From contig JBCKVB010000002.1 of the NCBI GenBank assembly GCA_038924245.1, forward strand, positions 1 to 64,000: a DNA stretch of 64,000 nt, written 5' to 3'. A program made the position numbers and the translations under genes. This DNA comes from SURF-13 sp038924245 (lineage in GTDB: Bacteria; Pseudomonadota; Gammaproteobacteria; SURF-13). Numbering within the stretch: the stretch's first letter is position 1; each line of letters opens with the position of its first letter. Below are positions 25,606 through 33,250 of the stretch, piece by piece. The notes beneath the pieces were generated by a model that was not told the DNA's origin, did not search any database, and was given only the letters and a program-made list of their open reading frames with translations.

Positions 25606-26883
25606 TTTCAGTTCCCTAGCCGCCGCCACTAAAGCCAGGCGCGCGATCACGCCGTAGGCGTAGAAGCGGTTCGGCTTGGCGTCCGGGGCTTGCGTGCGGT
25701 CGGGGTTGTTGCAGCTTTCGGCGAAGGCGAGCGGTTCAAAATAGCTGCCTGGCGCATTGAGGTTCTCATCCGTGCCGCGGTTTTGGTGTACGCGATAAAA
25801 GCCGCCCACCACGAATTGATTAATCATGTACACCACCGGCTCGGCCACCGCCTCGTCCCAGCTCTCGAAGGTGTACACGCCCTCCTGCAGGATCACCTTG
25901 CTCACCGCCTGGCCGCCCTTGGAGGCCGCCATCCCGGTGCGCTGCTTGCGGTTGAGATCGCGCACCTCGTCCGCCGAGCGCACCGTCATCACCCCCATGC
26001 CATAGGTGCCGGCGTCGGCCTTGACCACCACGAACGGTTTGTGCGGCAAGTGATATTCGTCGTATTTACGCTGGATGGCTTCGATGAGCGCGGCCACGTT
26101 TTTGGCCAGGCAATCCTCGCCCTTGCGCGTCATGAAATTGATCTCGCCGCACTGGCGGAACAGCGGGTCTATGAGCCAGGGGTCTATGTCTATCAGCTCG
26201 GCGAACTCGGCCGCCGCTAAGCTGTAATGGGTAAAGTGCGTGGATTTGAGCCGGTTCGACCAGCCCATGGCGAGCGGCGGAATCACCGGCTGCTCCAGGC
26301 CTTCCAGTATCCCGGGCCGTCCCTCCGAGAGGTCGTTGTTGAGCAGCACCATGCACGGGCTGAAGCCCTTCACGCCCACGCGGTCGCCGCCGCGGATGAG
26401 CGGCTCCATGCGCAGGCTGCGCCCGGAGGGCAGGGGGATGTCGCGCATCTGCTCAAGGTTGGGTATCAGCGAGCCGATGCGTATGTCGAAGCCCGCTTTT
26501 TGGATGACATCGCGCAGCGTGGCCAGGCTTTCCAGATAGTACACGTTGCGCGTGTGACTCTCCGGGATCAGCAGCACCTTGGCGGCCTGCGGACAGGTGC
26601 GCTCAATGGAGGTCTGCATCGCCTGCACGCACAGCGGCAGAAAGGCCGGGTTGAGATTGTTGAAGCCAGCCGGAAACAGGTTGGTGTCCACCGGCGCGAG
26701 CTTGTAGCCTGCGTTGCGCAGATCCACCGAGGTGTAAAACGGCGCCGGGGTGGCGCGCCACTGCGCGCGCAGCCAGTGTTCGATGAGGGTCTGCCGCGTG
26801 AGCAGGTGCGACTCTAAATCCTGCAACGGCCCGCTTAACGCCGTTGTGAGATGAGGCACCCTGGCCAAGGCGTCCTGATTCAT
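25585..26883 (-). CDS. gshA: Glutamate-cysteine ligase, Thiobacillus-type GshA
   Basis: First step of glutathione synthesis. The 432-residue product belongs to the GshA type described from Acidithiobacillus and relatives rather than the E. coli type. Visible stretches are FYTSVDLRNAGYKLAPVDTN, FPAGFNNLN, VLLIPESHTRN, GEINFMTRKGEDCL, VVKADAGTYGMGVMTV and VYMINQFVVGGFYRVH. ATG 26883 has AAGGATCAGG upstream; an earlier in-frame start adds unrelated residues. It lies immediately upstream of gshB. The final VSSSK is encoded by a CAAGTAGCAAG repeat and equals the gshB tail. Confidence 0.93.
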   Translation of the reverse strand: MNQDALARVPHLTTALSGPLQDLESHLLTRQTLIEHWLRAQWRATPAPFYTSVDLRNAGYKLAPVDTNLFPAGFNNLNPAFLPLCVQAMQTSIERTCPQAAKVLLIPESHTRNVYYLESLATLRDVIQKAGFDIRIGSLIPNLEQMRDIPLPSGRSLRMEPLIRGGDRVGVKGFSPCMVLLNNDLSEGRPGILEGLEQPVIPPLAMGWSNRLKSTHFTHYSLAAAEFAELIDIDPWLIDPLFRQCGEINFMTRKGEDCLAKNVAALIEAIQRKYDEYHLPHKPFVVVKADAGTYGMGVMTVRSADEVRDLNRKQRTGMAASKGGQAVSKVILQEGVYTFESWDEAVAEPVVYMINQFVVGGFYRVHQNRGTDENLNAPGSYFEPLAFAESCNNPDRTQAPDAKPNRFYAYGVIARLALVAAARELKAVSSSK

Positions 26884-27061
26884 AGACTTGATCCTGATCC
26901 TTTCTCTATTCAGCCGAAGATTGGCCGGGGTCGCCAAAGCATCATATCATAAGGGCAAGCCCTAACTTCGGGTCAGGTTAAAAATCGTGTCGCAAGATGC
27001 TGATAGTCCTGTTAATCTTGTCATGATAATCATGTCAAGACAGCGCAAACAAAGGTAGTAT

Positions 27062-27205
27062 CTAGTGTAGTGTTGCATTCTTGATGGAACTTTCGAGCAA
27101 CACCTTGTAGGTCGGACTTCAGCCCGACATGTCGCCCTGAAGGGCGACCTACAGGACGAGCCACACGTCGGCATAAGTTCCACATAGCGTGCAACACTAC
27201 ACTAG
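27062..27205. mobile_element. MITE-like element with 16-bp terminal inverted repeats
   Basis: Ends are CTAGTGTAGTGTTGCA (27062-27077) and its exact reverse complement (27190-27205). A second inner pair GGAACTT (27086-27092) / AAGTTCC (27175-27181) and a central two-hairpin unit make the whole element foldable. It encodes nothing. No transposase is in the window, so mobility is inferred from form only. Confidence 0.7.
27108..27152. repeat. Short two-hairpin GTAGGTC repeat inside the MITE-like element
   Basis: Outer GTAGGTCG (27108-27115) pairs with CGACCTAC (27145-27152), enclosing GTCGG-CCGAC and GTCGCCCT-AGGGCGAC stems. It has the same design as the other GTAGGTC repeats with different inner stems. 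Confidence 0.75.
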
Positions 27206-27223
27206 CACGTCCCTGTGCGTCGC
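27199..27223. repeat. Partial copy of the coding repeat (intergenic)
   Basis: The right half of the dispersed repeat (ACACTAGCACGTCCCTGTGC and five more bases). Its left boundary coincides with the terminal repeat of the MITE-like element, as if one had landed in the other. Confidence 0.75.
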
Positions 27224-27270
27224 AAAAAGCGCCGGCGCATGCGGGCGCAGCCGCTGGAGGCGTTGGGCTG

Positions 27271-27734
27271 ATGGCCAGCACACTTGCCCTGCGTACCCAA
27301 CTGATCCCGCTGCGGGACGGGCGGCTCATCCTGCCCAACACCGCCATTGCCGAGATCGTGCCTTATATCGAGCCGGAACCCCTGGAGCACGCGCCTTCGT
27401 TTCTGCTGGGTCGCGTGAGCTGGCGCGGACACGGCATTCCGCTGACTTCCTTCGAGGCCGCTTGCGGCGCTGCCGTGCCCGCGCTGAACCCGCGTGCGTG
27501 CCTGGCGGTGCTGAATACCTTGAACGGCAATGCGGCGCTGCCGTTCTTCGCCGTGCTGACACAGGAGATCCCGGGTTGCTCAAGGTGGATGAAACCAATC
27601 TGCAACCCATCGAGCATGAAACCATGCTGAGCCCGCTGACCTTGTGTCAGGTGCTGGTGAATGGCGAACCCGCCACGATACCCAATCTGGACGCCCTGGA
27701 AACCGAGCTGCTCAAAGCCAGCGCGGGACGTTAG
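27271..27734 (+). pseudogene. chpC: ChpC-like CheW-domain protein, single-base frameshift
   Basis: CheW-type adaptor similar to ChpC of the Pseudomonas Chp/Pil chemosensory system that controls type IV pili. The first frame reads TQLIPLRDGRLILPNTAIAE, LLGRVSWRGHGIPLTSFEAA and RACLAVLNTLNGNAALPFF. After EIPG near base 27573 the homology continues in another frame as LLKVDETNLQPIEHE and QVLVNGEPATIPNLDALETE to a stop at 27734. Loss of one base in the GGGTT run at 27573-27577 explains it. In the repaired form the protein would have about 154 residues. Confidence 0.82.
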
Positions 27735-27746
27735 CGCGGTTTATTT

Positions 27747-29072
27747 TTAGCTGTCCCGCGGCAGCGCGCGCGCACCGATGTCGCGCCGGTAAAACACGCC
27801 ATTCCAGCGCAGGGACTGCGCCAATTGATAGGCATTGGATTGCGCGGCGCGGTAACTCTCTCCCAGCGCGCAGGCGCACAGCACGCGCCCGCCCGCGGTG
27901 ACGATATCTTTTCCCTGTTGCGCGGTACCGGCGTGAAATATCTTGGTCGCTCCCGGCATCCTGCCTCCCGCGACACTAGCACATCCCTGTGCGTCGCCGC
28001 TTGCTTTATCCAGACCATGAATCACGTCACCCTTGCGGTAAGCGCCGGGATAGCCTTGCGCGGCGAGCACGATGCCTAAGGCAATGCGTTCATCCCACTC
28101 CGCGTGTACCTGATCGAGCCGTTTACTCAGCGCCGCCTCGGTCAGCATCACCAGATCGGAACGCAGACGCAGCAGGATGGGTTGCGCTTCCGGATCGCCC
28201 AGGCGGCAATTGAACTCCAGCACCTTGGGCGCGCCATCGGGAGCAATCATGAGACCGGCATAGAGAAAGCCGGTGTAGGGTTTGCCCTCCGCCGCCATGC
28301 CGCGCAGCGTGGGTTCGATCACCTCGCGCAGCACGCGCGCGTGTACCGCGGGCGTCACCACCGGCGCGGGCGAATACGCGCCCATGCCGCCGGTGTTCGG
28401 CCCCTGGTCGCCGTCGTCGCGGCGTTTGTGATCCTGCGCGGTGGCGAGCGCCAGCGCGTGTTCGCCGTCCGCCAGCACGATGAAGCTCGCCTCTTCGCCG
28501 GTCAGGAATTCTTCAATCACCACGCGGCTGCCCGCCTCGCCGAGCAGCGCGCCGCTCAGCATTTCGCTTACCGCGGCGAGCGCCGTTGGCTTGTCCTCTG
28601 CGATCACCACGCCCTTGCCCGCCGCGAGGCCATCGGCCTTGATGACCAGCGGTACGCCTGTTTTGTGGATGTACGCGACGGCTTGATCGAGATCGCTGAA
28701 CACCGCGTAAGCGGCGGTGGGGATGTGGTGGCGCGCCATGAAATCCTTGGCGTAGGACTTGGAGGCTTCAAGCTGCGCGGCTTCCCGCGTTGGCCCGAAG
28801 CAGCGCAAACCCGCCGCTTGAAACTGATCCACGATACCCAGCGACAGCGGCGCCTCCGGCCCGATGATGGTGAGATCAATCTTATTGCCGCGCGCGAAGT
28901 TGACCAGCGACCCGATATCATCGGCGTCTATGGCGATGTTTTCTGTTTTCGGCTCCTGCGCCGTGCCGGGATTGCCCGGCGCCACGAACACTCTGGTCAC
29001 CCTGGGTGATTGCGCCACCTTCCACGCCAAGGCGTGCTCGCGCCCGCCGGAGCCGATGATTAAAACGCGCAT
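27747..29072 (-). CDS. purD: Phosphoribosylamine-glycine ligase with a repeat insertion
   Basis: Second step of purine synthesis, ATP-grasp fold. The 441-residue product begins VLIIGSGGREHALAWK and has VIKADGLAAGKGVV, EEASFIVLADGEH, KRRDDGDQGPNTGGMGAYSP, and LEFNCRLGDPEAQ. At residues about 359-376 lies QGCASVAGGRMPGAT, encoded by the dispersed repeat at 27945-27997. It falls in the C-terminal domain, between VIHGLDK and KIFHAGTA. The frame is kept. It lies three bases after purH, so the two form an operon. Confidence 0.95.
   Translation of the reverse strand: MRVLIIGSGGREHALAWKVAQSPRVTRVFVAPGNPGTAQEPKTENIAIDADDIGSLVNFARGNKIDLTIIGPEAPLSLGIVDQFQAAGLRCFGPTREAAQLEASKSYAKDFMARHHIPTAAYAVFSDLDQAVAYIHKTGVPLVIKADGLAAGKGVVIAEDKPTALAAVSEMLSGALLGEAGSRVVIEEFLTGEEASFIVLADGEHALALATAQDHKRRDDGDQGPNTGGMGAYSPAPVVTPAVHARVLREVIEPTLRGMAAEGKPYTGFLYAGLMIAPDGAPKVLEFNCRLGDPEAQPILLRLRSDLVMLTEAALSKRLDQVHAEWDERIALGIVLAAQGYPGAYRKGDVIHGLDKASGDAQGCASVAGGRMPGATKIFHAGTAQQGKDIVTAGGRVLCACALGESYRAAQSNAYQLAQSLRWNGVFYRRDIGARALPRDS
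27945..27997 (-). repeat. In-frame coding repeat, copy B (purD)
   Basis: A 53-bp copy with the GCAC/GTGC version of the second stem. Within purD the reverse strand of the repeat is read, in the same frame as copy A (SVAGGRMPGAT). Confidence 0.93.
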
Positions 29073-29075
29073 GAC

Positions 29076-30710
29076 TTAGTGCCGGAAATGGCGCATGCCG
29101 GTGAACACCATGGCGATGCCGTGCTCATTCGCCGCCGCGATCACTTCCGCGTCGCGCACCGAGCCGCCGGGCTGGATGATGGCGCTGATGCCCGCTTGCG
29201 CGGCGGTGTCCACGCCGTCGCGGAACGGGAAGAAGGCGTCGCTCGCCACCACCGCGTGCTTCAGTATGAGCCCGGCCTCCTCGGCCTTCAGCACCGCGAT
29301 GCGCGCGCTGTACACGCGGCTCATCTGTCCGGCGCCGATACCGAGAGTCCGCGCATCCCTGCCGTACACGATGGCGTTGGATTTCACGAATTTGGCCACC
29401 TTCCACACAAACAGCAGGTCTTGCAGTTGTTGCGGCGTGGGTTGTCTTTCCGTCACGATCTTGAGTTGCGCGGCGCTGATGGACGCCGCATCGCACTCCT
29501 GCACCAGCAGCCCGCCCGTGACGCGCTTGTAGTCCATCCCGCCTTGCGCCGGTCGCTCCCGGCATCCTGCCTCCCGCGACACTAGCAGAACCCTTCGCTG
29601 GCGCTCTTCCCTGTGCGTCGCCGCCGGCCACTCGCCGCAGGCCAGTACGCGCACGTTGGGTTTGCCGCTGAGCACAGCGCGCGCTTCATCCGTCACCTGT
29701 GGGGCGATGATGACCTCCACGAATTGACCCTGCACAATGCTTTGCGCCGTCTCGGCGTCGAGCGCCTGATTAAAGGCGATGATGCCGCCGAACGCCGAGG
29801 TGGGGTCGGTGGCGTGGGCGCGCCGATAGGCTTCTGAAATATTTTTCCCCAGCGCCGCCCCGCATGGATTGGCGTGCTTCACGATCACGCAGGCCGGTAC
29901 CGCGCCGAAGGATTTGACGCACTCCAGCGCGGCGTCGGCGTCCACGATGTTGTTAAAGGACAGGGGTTTGCCTTGCAGTTGCGTGGCGCTTGCCACGCAG
30001 CCGCTCGGCGGACTCGGTTCGCTGTAAAAGGCGGCCTGCTGGTGCGGGTTTTCGCCGTAGCGTAGCGCTTGCAGCTTGTGGAATGAAGCAACGAAGCGCT
30101 CAGGAAACAAGTCACGCGTATTCGCATCATGAGTGTGGCGGCCCAGATATTCGGCAATCGCCGCGTCATATTGCGCGCTATGCGCAAAGGCCTTTTGCGC
30201 CAGCATGAAGCGCGTGTCCTGGCTCACCGCGCCTTGATGGGCGCGCATCTCGGCCAACACGCGCGCATAGTCCGCGCTCTCCACCAGTACCGTGACGGCG
30301 GCATGATTTTTCGCCGCCGCGCGCAGCAGGGCCGGGCCGCCGATGTCTATGTTTTCAATCGCCGTGGCGAGATCACAGCCGGGCGTGGCGATGGTTTGGG
30401 CGAAGGGATAGAGGTTCACCGCCAGAAGATCAATCGGCGGGATGCCGTGTTCGGCCATCACCGCGTCGTCCGTGCCGCGCCGCCCCAGCAGGCCGCCGTG
30501 GATTTTGGGGTGCAGGGTTTTCACGCGCCCCGCCATCAGCTCCGGAAAGCCGGTGTAATCGGAGACCTCGGTCACCGCGATGCCGTGTTGTGCAAGCAGT
30601 CTGGCGGTGCCGCCGGTGGAGAGTATCTGTACGCCCAGCTCCACCAGACCGCGCGCGAACTCGACGATTCCGGATTTGTCTGAAACGCTAAGGAGGGCGC
30701 GGGTAATCAT
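29076..30710 (-). CDS. purH: Bifunctional AICAR formyltransferase/IMP cyclohydrolase with a repeat insertion
   Basis: Performs the last two steps of IMP synthesis. The 544-residue product begins LLSVSDKSGIVEFARGL (cyclohydrolase domain), then HPKIHGGLLGRRG, and continues with the transformylase domain, including RYGENPHQQAAFY, VKHANPCGAALG and the C-terminal AFFPFRDGVDTAAQAGI. At residues about 364-387 the sequence HREERQRRVLLVSREAGC plus five more residues comes from the long form of the dispersed repeat (29551-29621). It is placed just before GGMDYKRVTGGLLVQ, a conserved active-site region. Upstream of purD; preceded by a hairpin and fis. Confidence 0.95.
   Translation of the reverse strand: MITRALLSVSDKSGIVEFARGLVELGVQILSTGGTARLLAQHGIAVTEVSDYTGFPELMAGRVKTLHPKIHGGLLGRRGTDDAVMAEHGIPPIDLLAVNLYPFAQTIATPGCDLATAIENIDIGGPALLRAAAKNHAAVTVLVESADYARVLAEMRAHQGAVSQDTRFMLAQKAFAHSAQYDAAIAEYLGRHTHDANTRDLFPERFVASFHKLQALRYGENPHQQAAFYSEPSPPSGCVASATQLQGKPLSFNNIVDADAALECVKSFGAVPACVIVKHANPCGAALGKNISEAYRRAHATDPTSAFGGIIAFNQALDAETAQSIVQGQFVEVIIAPQVTDEARAVLSGKPNVRVLACGEWPAATHREERQRRVLLVSREAGCRERPAQGGMDYKRVTGGLLVQECDAASISAAQLKIVTERQPTPQQLQDLLFVWKVAKFVKSNAIVYGRDARTLGIGAGQMSRVYSARIAVLKAEEAGLILKHAVVASDAFFPFRDGVDTAAQAGISAIIQPGGSVRDAEVIAAANEHGIAMVFTGMRHFRH
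29551..29621 (-). repeat. In-frame coding repeat, copy C, long form (purH)
   Basis: A 71-bp version with 18 extra bases in the right part compared with the 53-bp form. In purH the reverse strand is read as VSREAGCRERP. Confidence 0.92.
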
Positions 30711-30719
30711 TTAGAGGCA

Positions 30720-30760
30720 GGGGCTAGGGGCTGGGGGCTTGGCTGTTTTTCCCTAGCCCC
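30720..30760 (-). terminator. Hairpin between fis and purH
   Basis: GGGGCTAGGG (30720-30729) pairs exactly with CCCTAGCCCC (30751-30760). It lies downstream of the fis stop and 10 bp upstream of the purH start. It lacks a long T-run on the minus strand, so it may be a Rho-independent-like pause, an mRNA stabiliser, or a repeat. Confidence 0.55.
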
Positions 30761-30771
30761 CAATCCCTTAT

Positions 30772-31056
30772 TCATTTATCCAATCCATGCTGGCTGAGTT
30801 TTTTGCGCAGCGTGCTGCGGTTGAGGCCGAGAATCTGCGCCGCCTTGCTCTGGTTGCCGCGCGTGTAGCGCAGCACGGTTTGCAGCAGCGGCGGCTCCAC
30901 TTCATTGATCACCATCTGGTACAGGTCGGCGGGTATATGACCGTCCATGTCATGCAGATAATTTTCCAGCGCCTGCTGTACCCAGGCGCTCAGCGGCTTT
31001 CTGCCGCGTTCGTGCGCGGGATCGGTGTGCCTGTGTTCGCCGTCGGGCTTGCTCAC
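30772..31056 (-). CDS. fis: DNA-binding protein Fis
   Basis: Nucleoid-associated protein of 94 residues. The C-terminal helix-turn-helix is typical: LLQTVLRYTRGNQSKAAQIL, then LNRSTLRKKLSQHGL. The N-terminal half has the core KPLSAWVQQALENYLHDMDG and the dimer helix ADLYQMVINEVEPP. The GTG start at 31056 overlaps the dusB stop (GTGA), the usual dusB-fis operon arrangement. A longer open frame extends through dusB but has no Fis-like content. Confidence 0.93.
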   Translation of the reverse strand: MSKPDGEHRHTDPAHERGRKPLSAWVQQALENYLHDMDGHIPADLYQMVINEVEPPLLQTVLRYTRGNQSKAAQILGLNRSTLRKKLSQHGLDK

Positions 31057-32123
31057 GCCGCGAGTTCCTCCGACGCACAGGGAAGAGCGACAGCGAAGGG
31101 TCCTGCTAGTGTCGCGGGAGGCAGGATGCCGGGAGCGACGCCGCCGCCGCGTTCGGCATGCTGCAGACCGTCGAAAAATTGCCGGGTGATGGCCAATTGT
31201 TGCGCGCTGCTGGCGGCCGCGTTGATGGTTTGGCGAAACTGCGCGCTGCCGTTCTGCCCCTTGCTGTACCAGGACAGATGTTTGCGCGCCATCAGCACGC
31301 CGGTGTGCTCGCCGTAAAAGGCGTACAGGTTGCGCATGTGGCCCATCAGAATGGCGCGGATTTCGGCCACGCCCGGCTCCGGCATGATCCGGCCCGTTTC
31401 CAGATAATGCTGGATGGCGCGGAACAGCCACGGGCGGCCTTGCGCCGCGCGCCCGATCATGATCCCGTCGGCGCGCGTGTAGTCGAGCACGAATTGCGCC
31501 TGTTCGGGTGTGCTGATGTCGCCGCCCGCGATCACCGGGATGCGTACTTCTGATTTGATCGCGGCGATGGTGTCGTATTCGGCCTCGCCGCCGAAGGCGC
31601 AGGCGCGCGTGCGCCCGTGCACCGCCAGCGCCTGGATGCCGCATTGCTCCGCGATGCGCGCCACGGCGACGCCGTTGCGGTGCTGTCTGTCCCAGCCGGT
31701 GCGGATTTTTAATGTCACCGGCGCCGGCGCCGCGCGCACCACAGCTTCGAGAATACGCGCGACCAGTGATTCGTCCTGCAACAGCGCCGAGCCCGCCATC
31801 ACGTTGCACACCTTCTTCGCCGGACAGCCCATGTTGATGTCTATGATCTGCGCGCCGTTGTCCACGTTGTATTTGGCCGCTTCGGCCATGAGCCTGGGAT
31901 CGGCCCCGGCGATCTGGATGATACGCGGCTCGGTCTCGCCCTCGTGGTTGGCGCGGCGCCGGGTTTTCGCGCTGCCCCACAGGAGTGAATTGGAAGACAC
32001 CATCTCCGACACCGCCATGCCCGCGCCGAGCTGTTTGCACAACTGGCGGAACGGACGGTCGGTGACGCCCGCCATGGGCGCCAGAATCAGATTGTTGCTT
32101 AATTTATACGGGCCGATTTGCAT
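31053..32123 (-). CDS. dusB: tRNA-dihydrouridine synthase B with a repeat insertion
   Basis: FMN enzyme that reduces uridines in tRNA D-loops. The 356-residue product has LAPMAGVTDRPFRQL, the MGCPAKKVCNVMAG motif with its catalytic Cys, KIRTGWD, VHGRTRA, VIAGGDI and GIMIGRAAQGRPW. Near the C-terminus (residues about 329-351) is VAPGILPPATLAGPF, encoded by the dispersed repeat at 31071-31139. A native-looking EELAA tail follows, so the unit seems to have been inserted a few codons before the stop. The gene overlaps fis by four bases. Confidence 0.95.
   Translation of the reverse strand: MQIGPYKLSNNLILAPMAGVTDRPFRQLCKQLGAGMAVSEMVSSNSLLWGSAKTRRRANHEGETEPRIIQIAGADPRLMAEAAKYNVDNGAQIIDINMGCPAKKVCNVMAGSALLQDESLVARILEAVVRAAPAPVTLKIRTGWDRQHRNGVAVARIAEQCGIQALAVHGRTRACAFGGEAEYDTIAAIKSEVRIPVIAGGDISTPEQAQFVLDYTRADGIMIGRAAQGRPWLFRAIQHYLETGRIMPEPGVAEIRAILMGHMRNLYAFYGEHTGVLMARKHLSWYSKGQNGSAQFRQTINAAASSAQQLAITRQFFDGLQHAERGGGVAPGILPPATLAGPFAVALPCASEELAA
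31071..31139 (+). repeat. In-frame coding repeat, copy D, long form (dusB)
   Basis: About 69-71 bp, opposite in orientation to copies A-C on the chromosome. Because dusB is on the minus strand, the forward strand of the repeat is read here, in the frame giving VAPGILPPATLA. Confidence 0.92.
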
Positions 32124-32184
32124 GGTGTTGAGTACAACTTTTTTAGTTGTTTACGGCGCATCATGCGCCCGGACTGCTTCTGTA

Positions 32185-32499
32185 TCAGGCGATTTTCGTC
32201 TCGCCGCTGCCGCTCATTTCCTTGTTGTCTGTCCAGGAGACCTTGACCGTATCACCCGCCGCCCCGCCCTGAAAGGAGAAAGACAGATAAGGATTCTTGG
32301 ATACGGCGATGCCCCACGCCGCTTCCAGCACCAGCTTGCCGTTGTGCTCGCATTTGACTTCCTTGATGAAGTGCGCCGGAATCACGTTGCCGGTCTTCCT
32401 GTCCTTGAACAGGCCGGTGTCCATGGGATGCAGGATTTGCAGCTTCACCGTGGTGATGCCGTTTTCCAGCGTGGCGCGGATTTTAATGGTGTTTTCCAT
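32185..32499 (-). CDS. soxZ: Thiosulfate oxidation carrier protein SoxZ
   Basis: A 104-residue partner of SoxY in the periplasmic Sox pathway. Family features are IKIRATLENGITTVKLQILH, PMDTGLFKDRKTGNVIPAHFI and the closing FSWTD-like strand VKVSWTDNKEMSG. It lacks its own signal peptide, as usual, since it is exported with SoxY. It follows soxY by 31 bases. No soxA, soxX or soxB is nearby, so the operon is minimal, as in organisms where sox genes are scattered. Confidence 0.95.
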   Translation of the reverse strand: MENTIKIRATLENGITTVKLQILHPMDTGLFKDRKTGNVIPAHFIKEVKCEHNGKLVLEAAWGIAVSKNPYLSFSFQGGAAGDTVKVSWTDNKEMSGSGETKIA

Positions 32500-32530
32500 G
32501 CGGGGCAGGGGTCGGTAATCGGGCGCGGCG

Positions 32531-33001
32531 CTAATCGCTGCAGCCGTCGAGCGTCACTTTGACCTTTTTGTTGGTGCTGTACAGCTTTCCCTCCGACCTG
32601 ACCAGCGCGATCACGCGCGAGGTCTCCGCCATCTTGATGTTGGTCTTGATGAACGGCTTGACGCCGGGCGCCAGCATGAACCGCGCCACCATGGCGTTGG
32701 GGTTCTTGTCCACCAGGAGGATGATGCTGTCCACGCCGGGCAGCGTGCTGGTCACCGTGACCGGCACCACGGCGCCGTTTTCAGCCAGATCGATGACGCT
32801 GAGCGCGATGCCCCTGGTGTCGGTGATCACGCTCGCCGTGCCGAGCAAGGCGTGCAAGGTGTCTGGCACGCTTTTGGCGCGAAACGCCTGCTCCGGCCAG
32901 GCCCCAAACGCAAAGCGCGGCAGCGCGGCGACGAGAGCCGCGACGGCGCCGCTTAATACGCCTTTGAGCAGTGATCTGCGGGCAGGATTCATTAACGGCA
33001 T
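32531..33001 (-). CDS. soxY: Thiosulfate oxidation carrier protein SoxY with atypical tail
   Basis: A 156-residue periplasmic carrier that binds sulfur intermediates on a C-terminal cysteine. The N-terminus has a twin-arginine signal (ARRSLLKGVLSGAVAAL). The fold segments WPEQAF, LPGVDSIILLVDKNPNAMVA and TNIKMAETSRVIALV fit SoxY. The usual C-terminal swinging arm is GGCGG; here the end reads VTLDGCSD, so the cysteine is retained but three of the four glycines are changed. The start could be ATG 33001 or the ATG three codons later. It heads soxYZ. Confidence 0.92.
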   Translation of the reverse strand: MPLMNPARRSLLKGVLSGAVAALVAALPRFAFGAWPEQAFRAKSVPDTLHALLGTASVITDTRGIALSVIDLAENGAVVPVTVTSTLPGVDSIILLVDKNPNAMVARFMLAPGVKPFIKTNIKMAETSRVIALVRSEGKLYSTNKKVKVTLDGCSD

Positions 33002-33092
33002 GGTTTACCGGGTATCTGCAAAGCGGAATCGTGCTGTGCAATAAAACGAAGGCCAGTATACCGCATTGGTGTTTTTTTCGCCATTAGGGAAG

Positions 33093-33224
33093 CTCTGAAT
33101 AAGTCCATCCTGGACTTCTCAGAGCACGAAAAGCAAAAACGTGGCCATAAGAATTATTATGGTGCTTTTCTTCATTTTTCAAACACTTCCGTGTTTGAAA
33201 AATGGCGGCACATCCCTGTGCCGC
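33093..33224. repeat. Four-hairpin element, copy 1
   Basis: Four successive stems: CTCTGA/TCAGAG (33093-33124), GAAAAGC/GCTTTTC (33128-33170), CATTTTTCAAACAC with its complement (33173-33204), and GCGGCACA/TGTGCCGC (33205-33224). It lies between the BepA-like gene and soxY. The same design occurs at 34777-34947 and, reversed, at 56139-56257. Confidence 0.88.
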
Positions 33225-33250
33225 AGGAACCTCTAACTTAATCAGGTTCA

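Larger units (their letters stand above)
26938..27270. other. Repeat-rich non-coding stretch between gshA and chpC
   Basis: About 330 bases without a supported gene, between the divergent gshA and chpC starts. It contains a 144-bp element with terminal inverted repeats (27062-27205), a two-hairpin unit nested inside it (27108-27152), and a partial copy of the coding repeat (27199-27223). The remainder is AT-richer and may hold promoters, but none is clear. Confidence 0.7.

Noticed and set aside
31057..32040. N-terminal extension of Fis through dusB
   Set aside because: The extension has no domain content and is antisense-like shadow of dusB. The GTG at 31056 gives a normal-size Fis.
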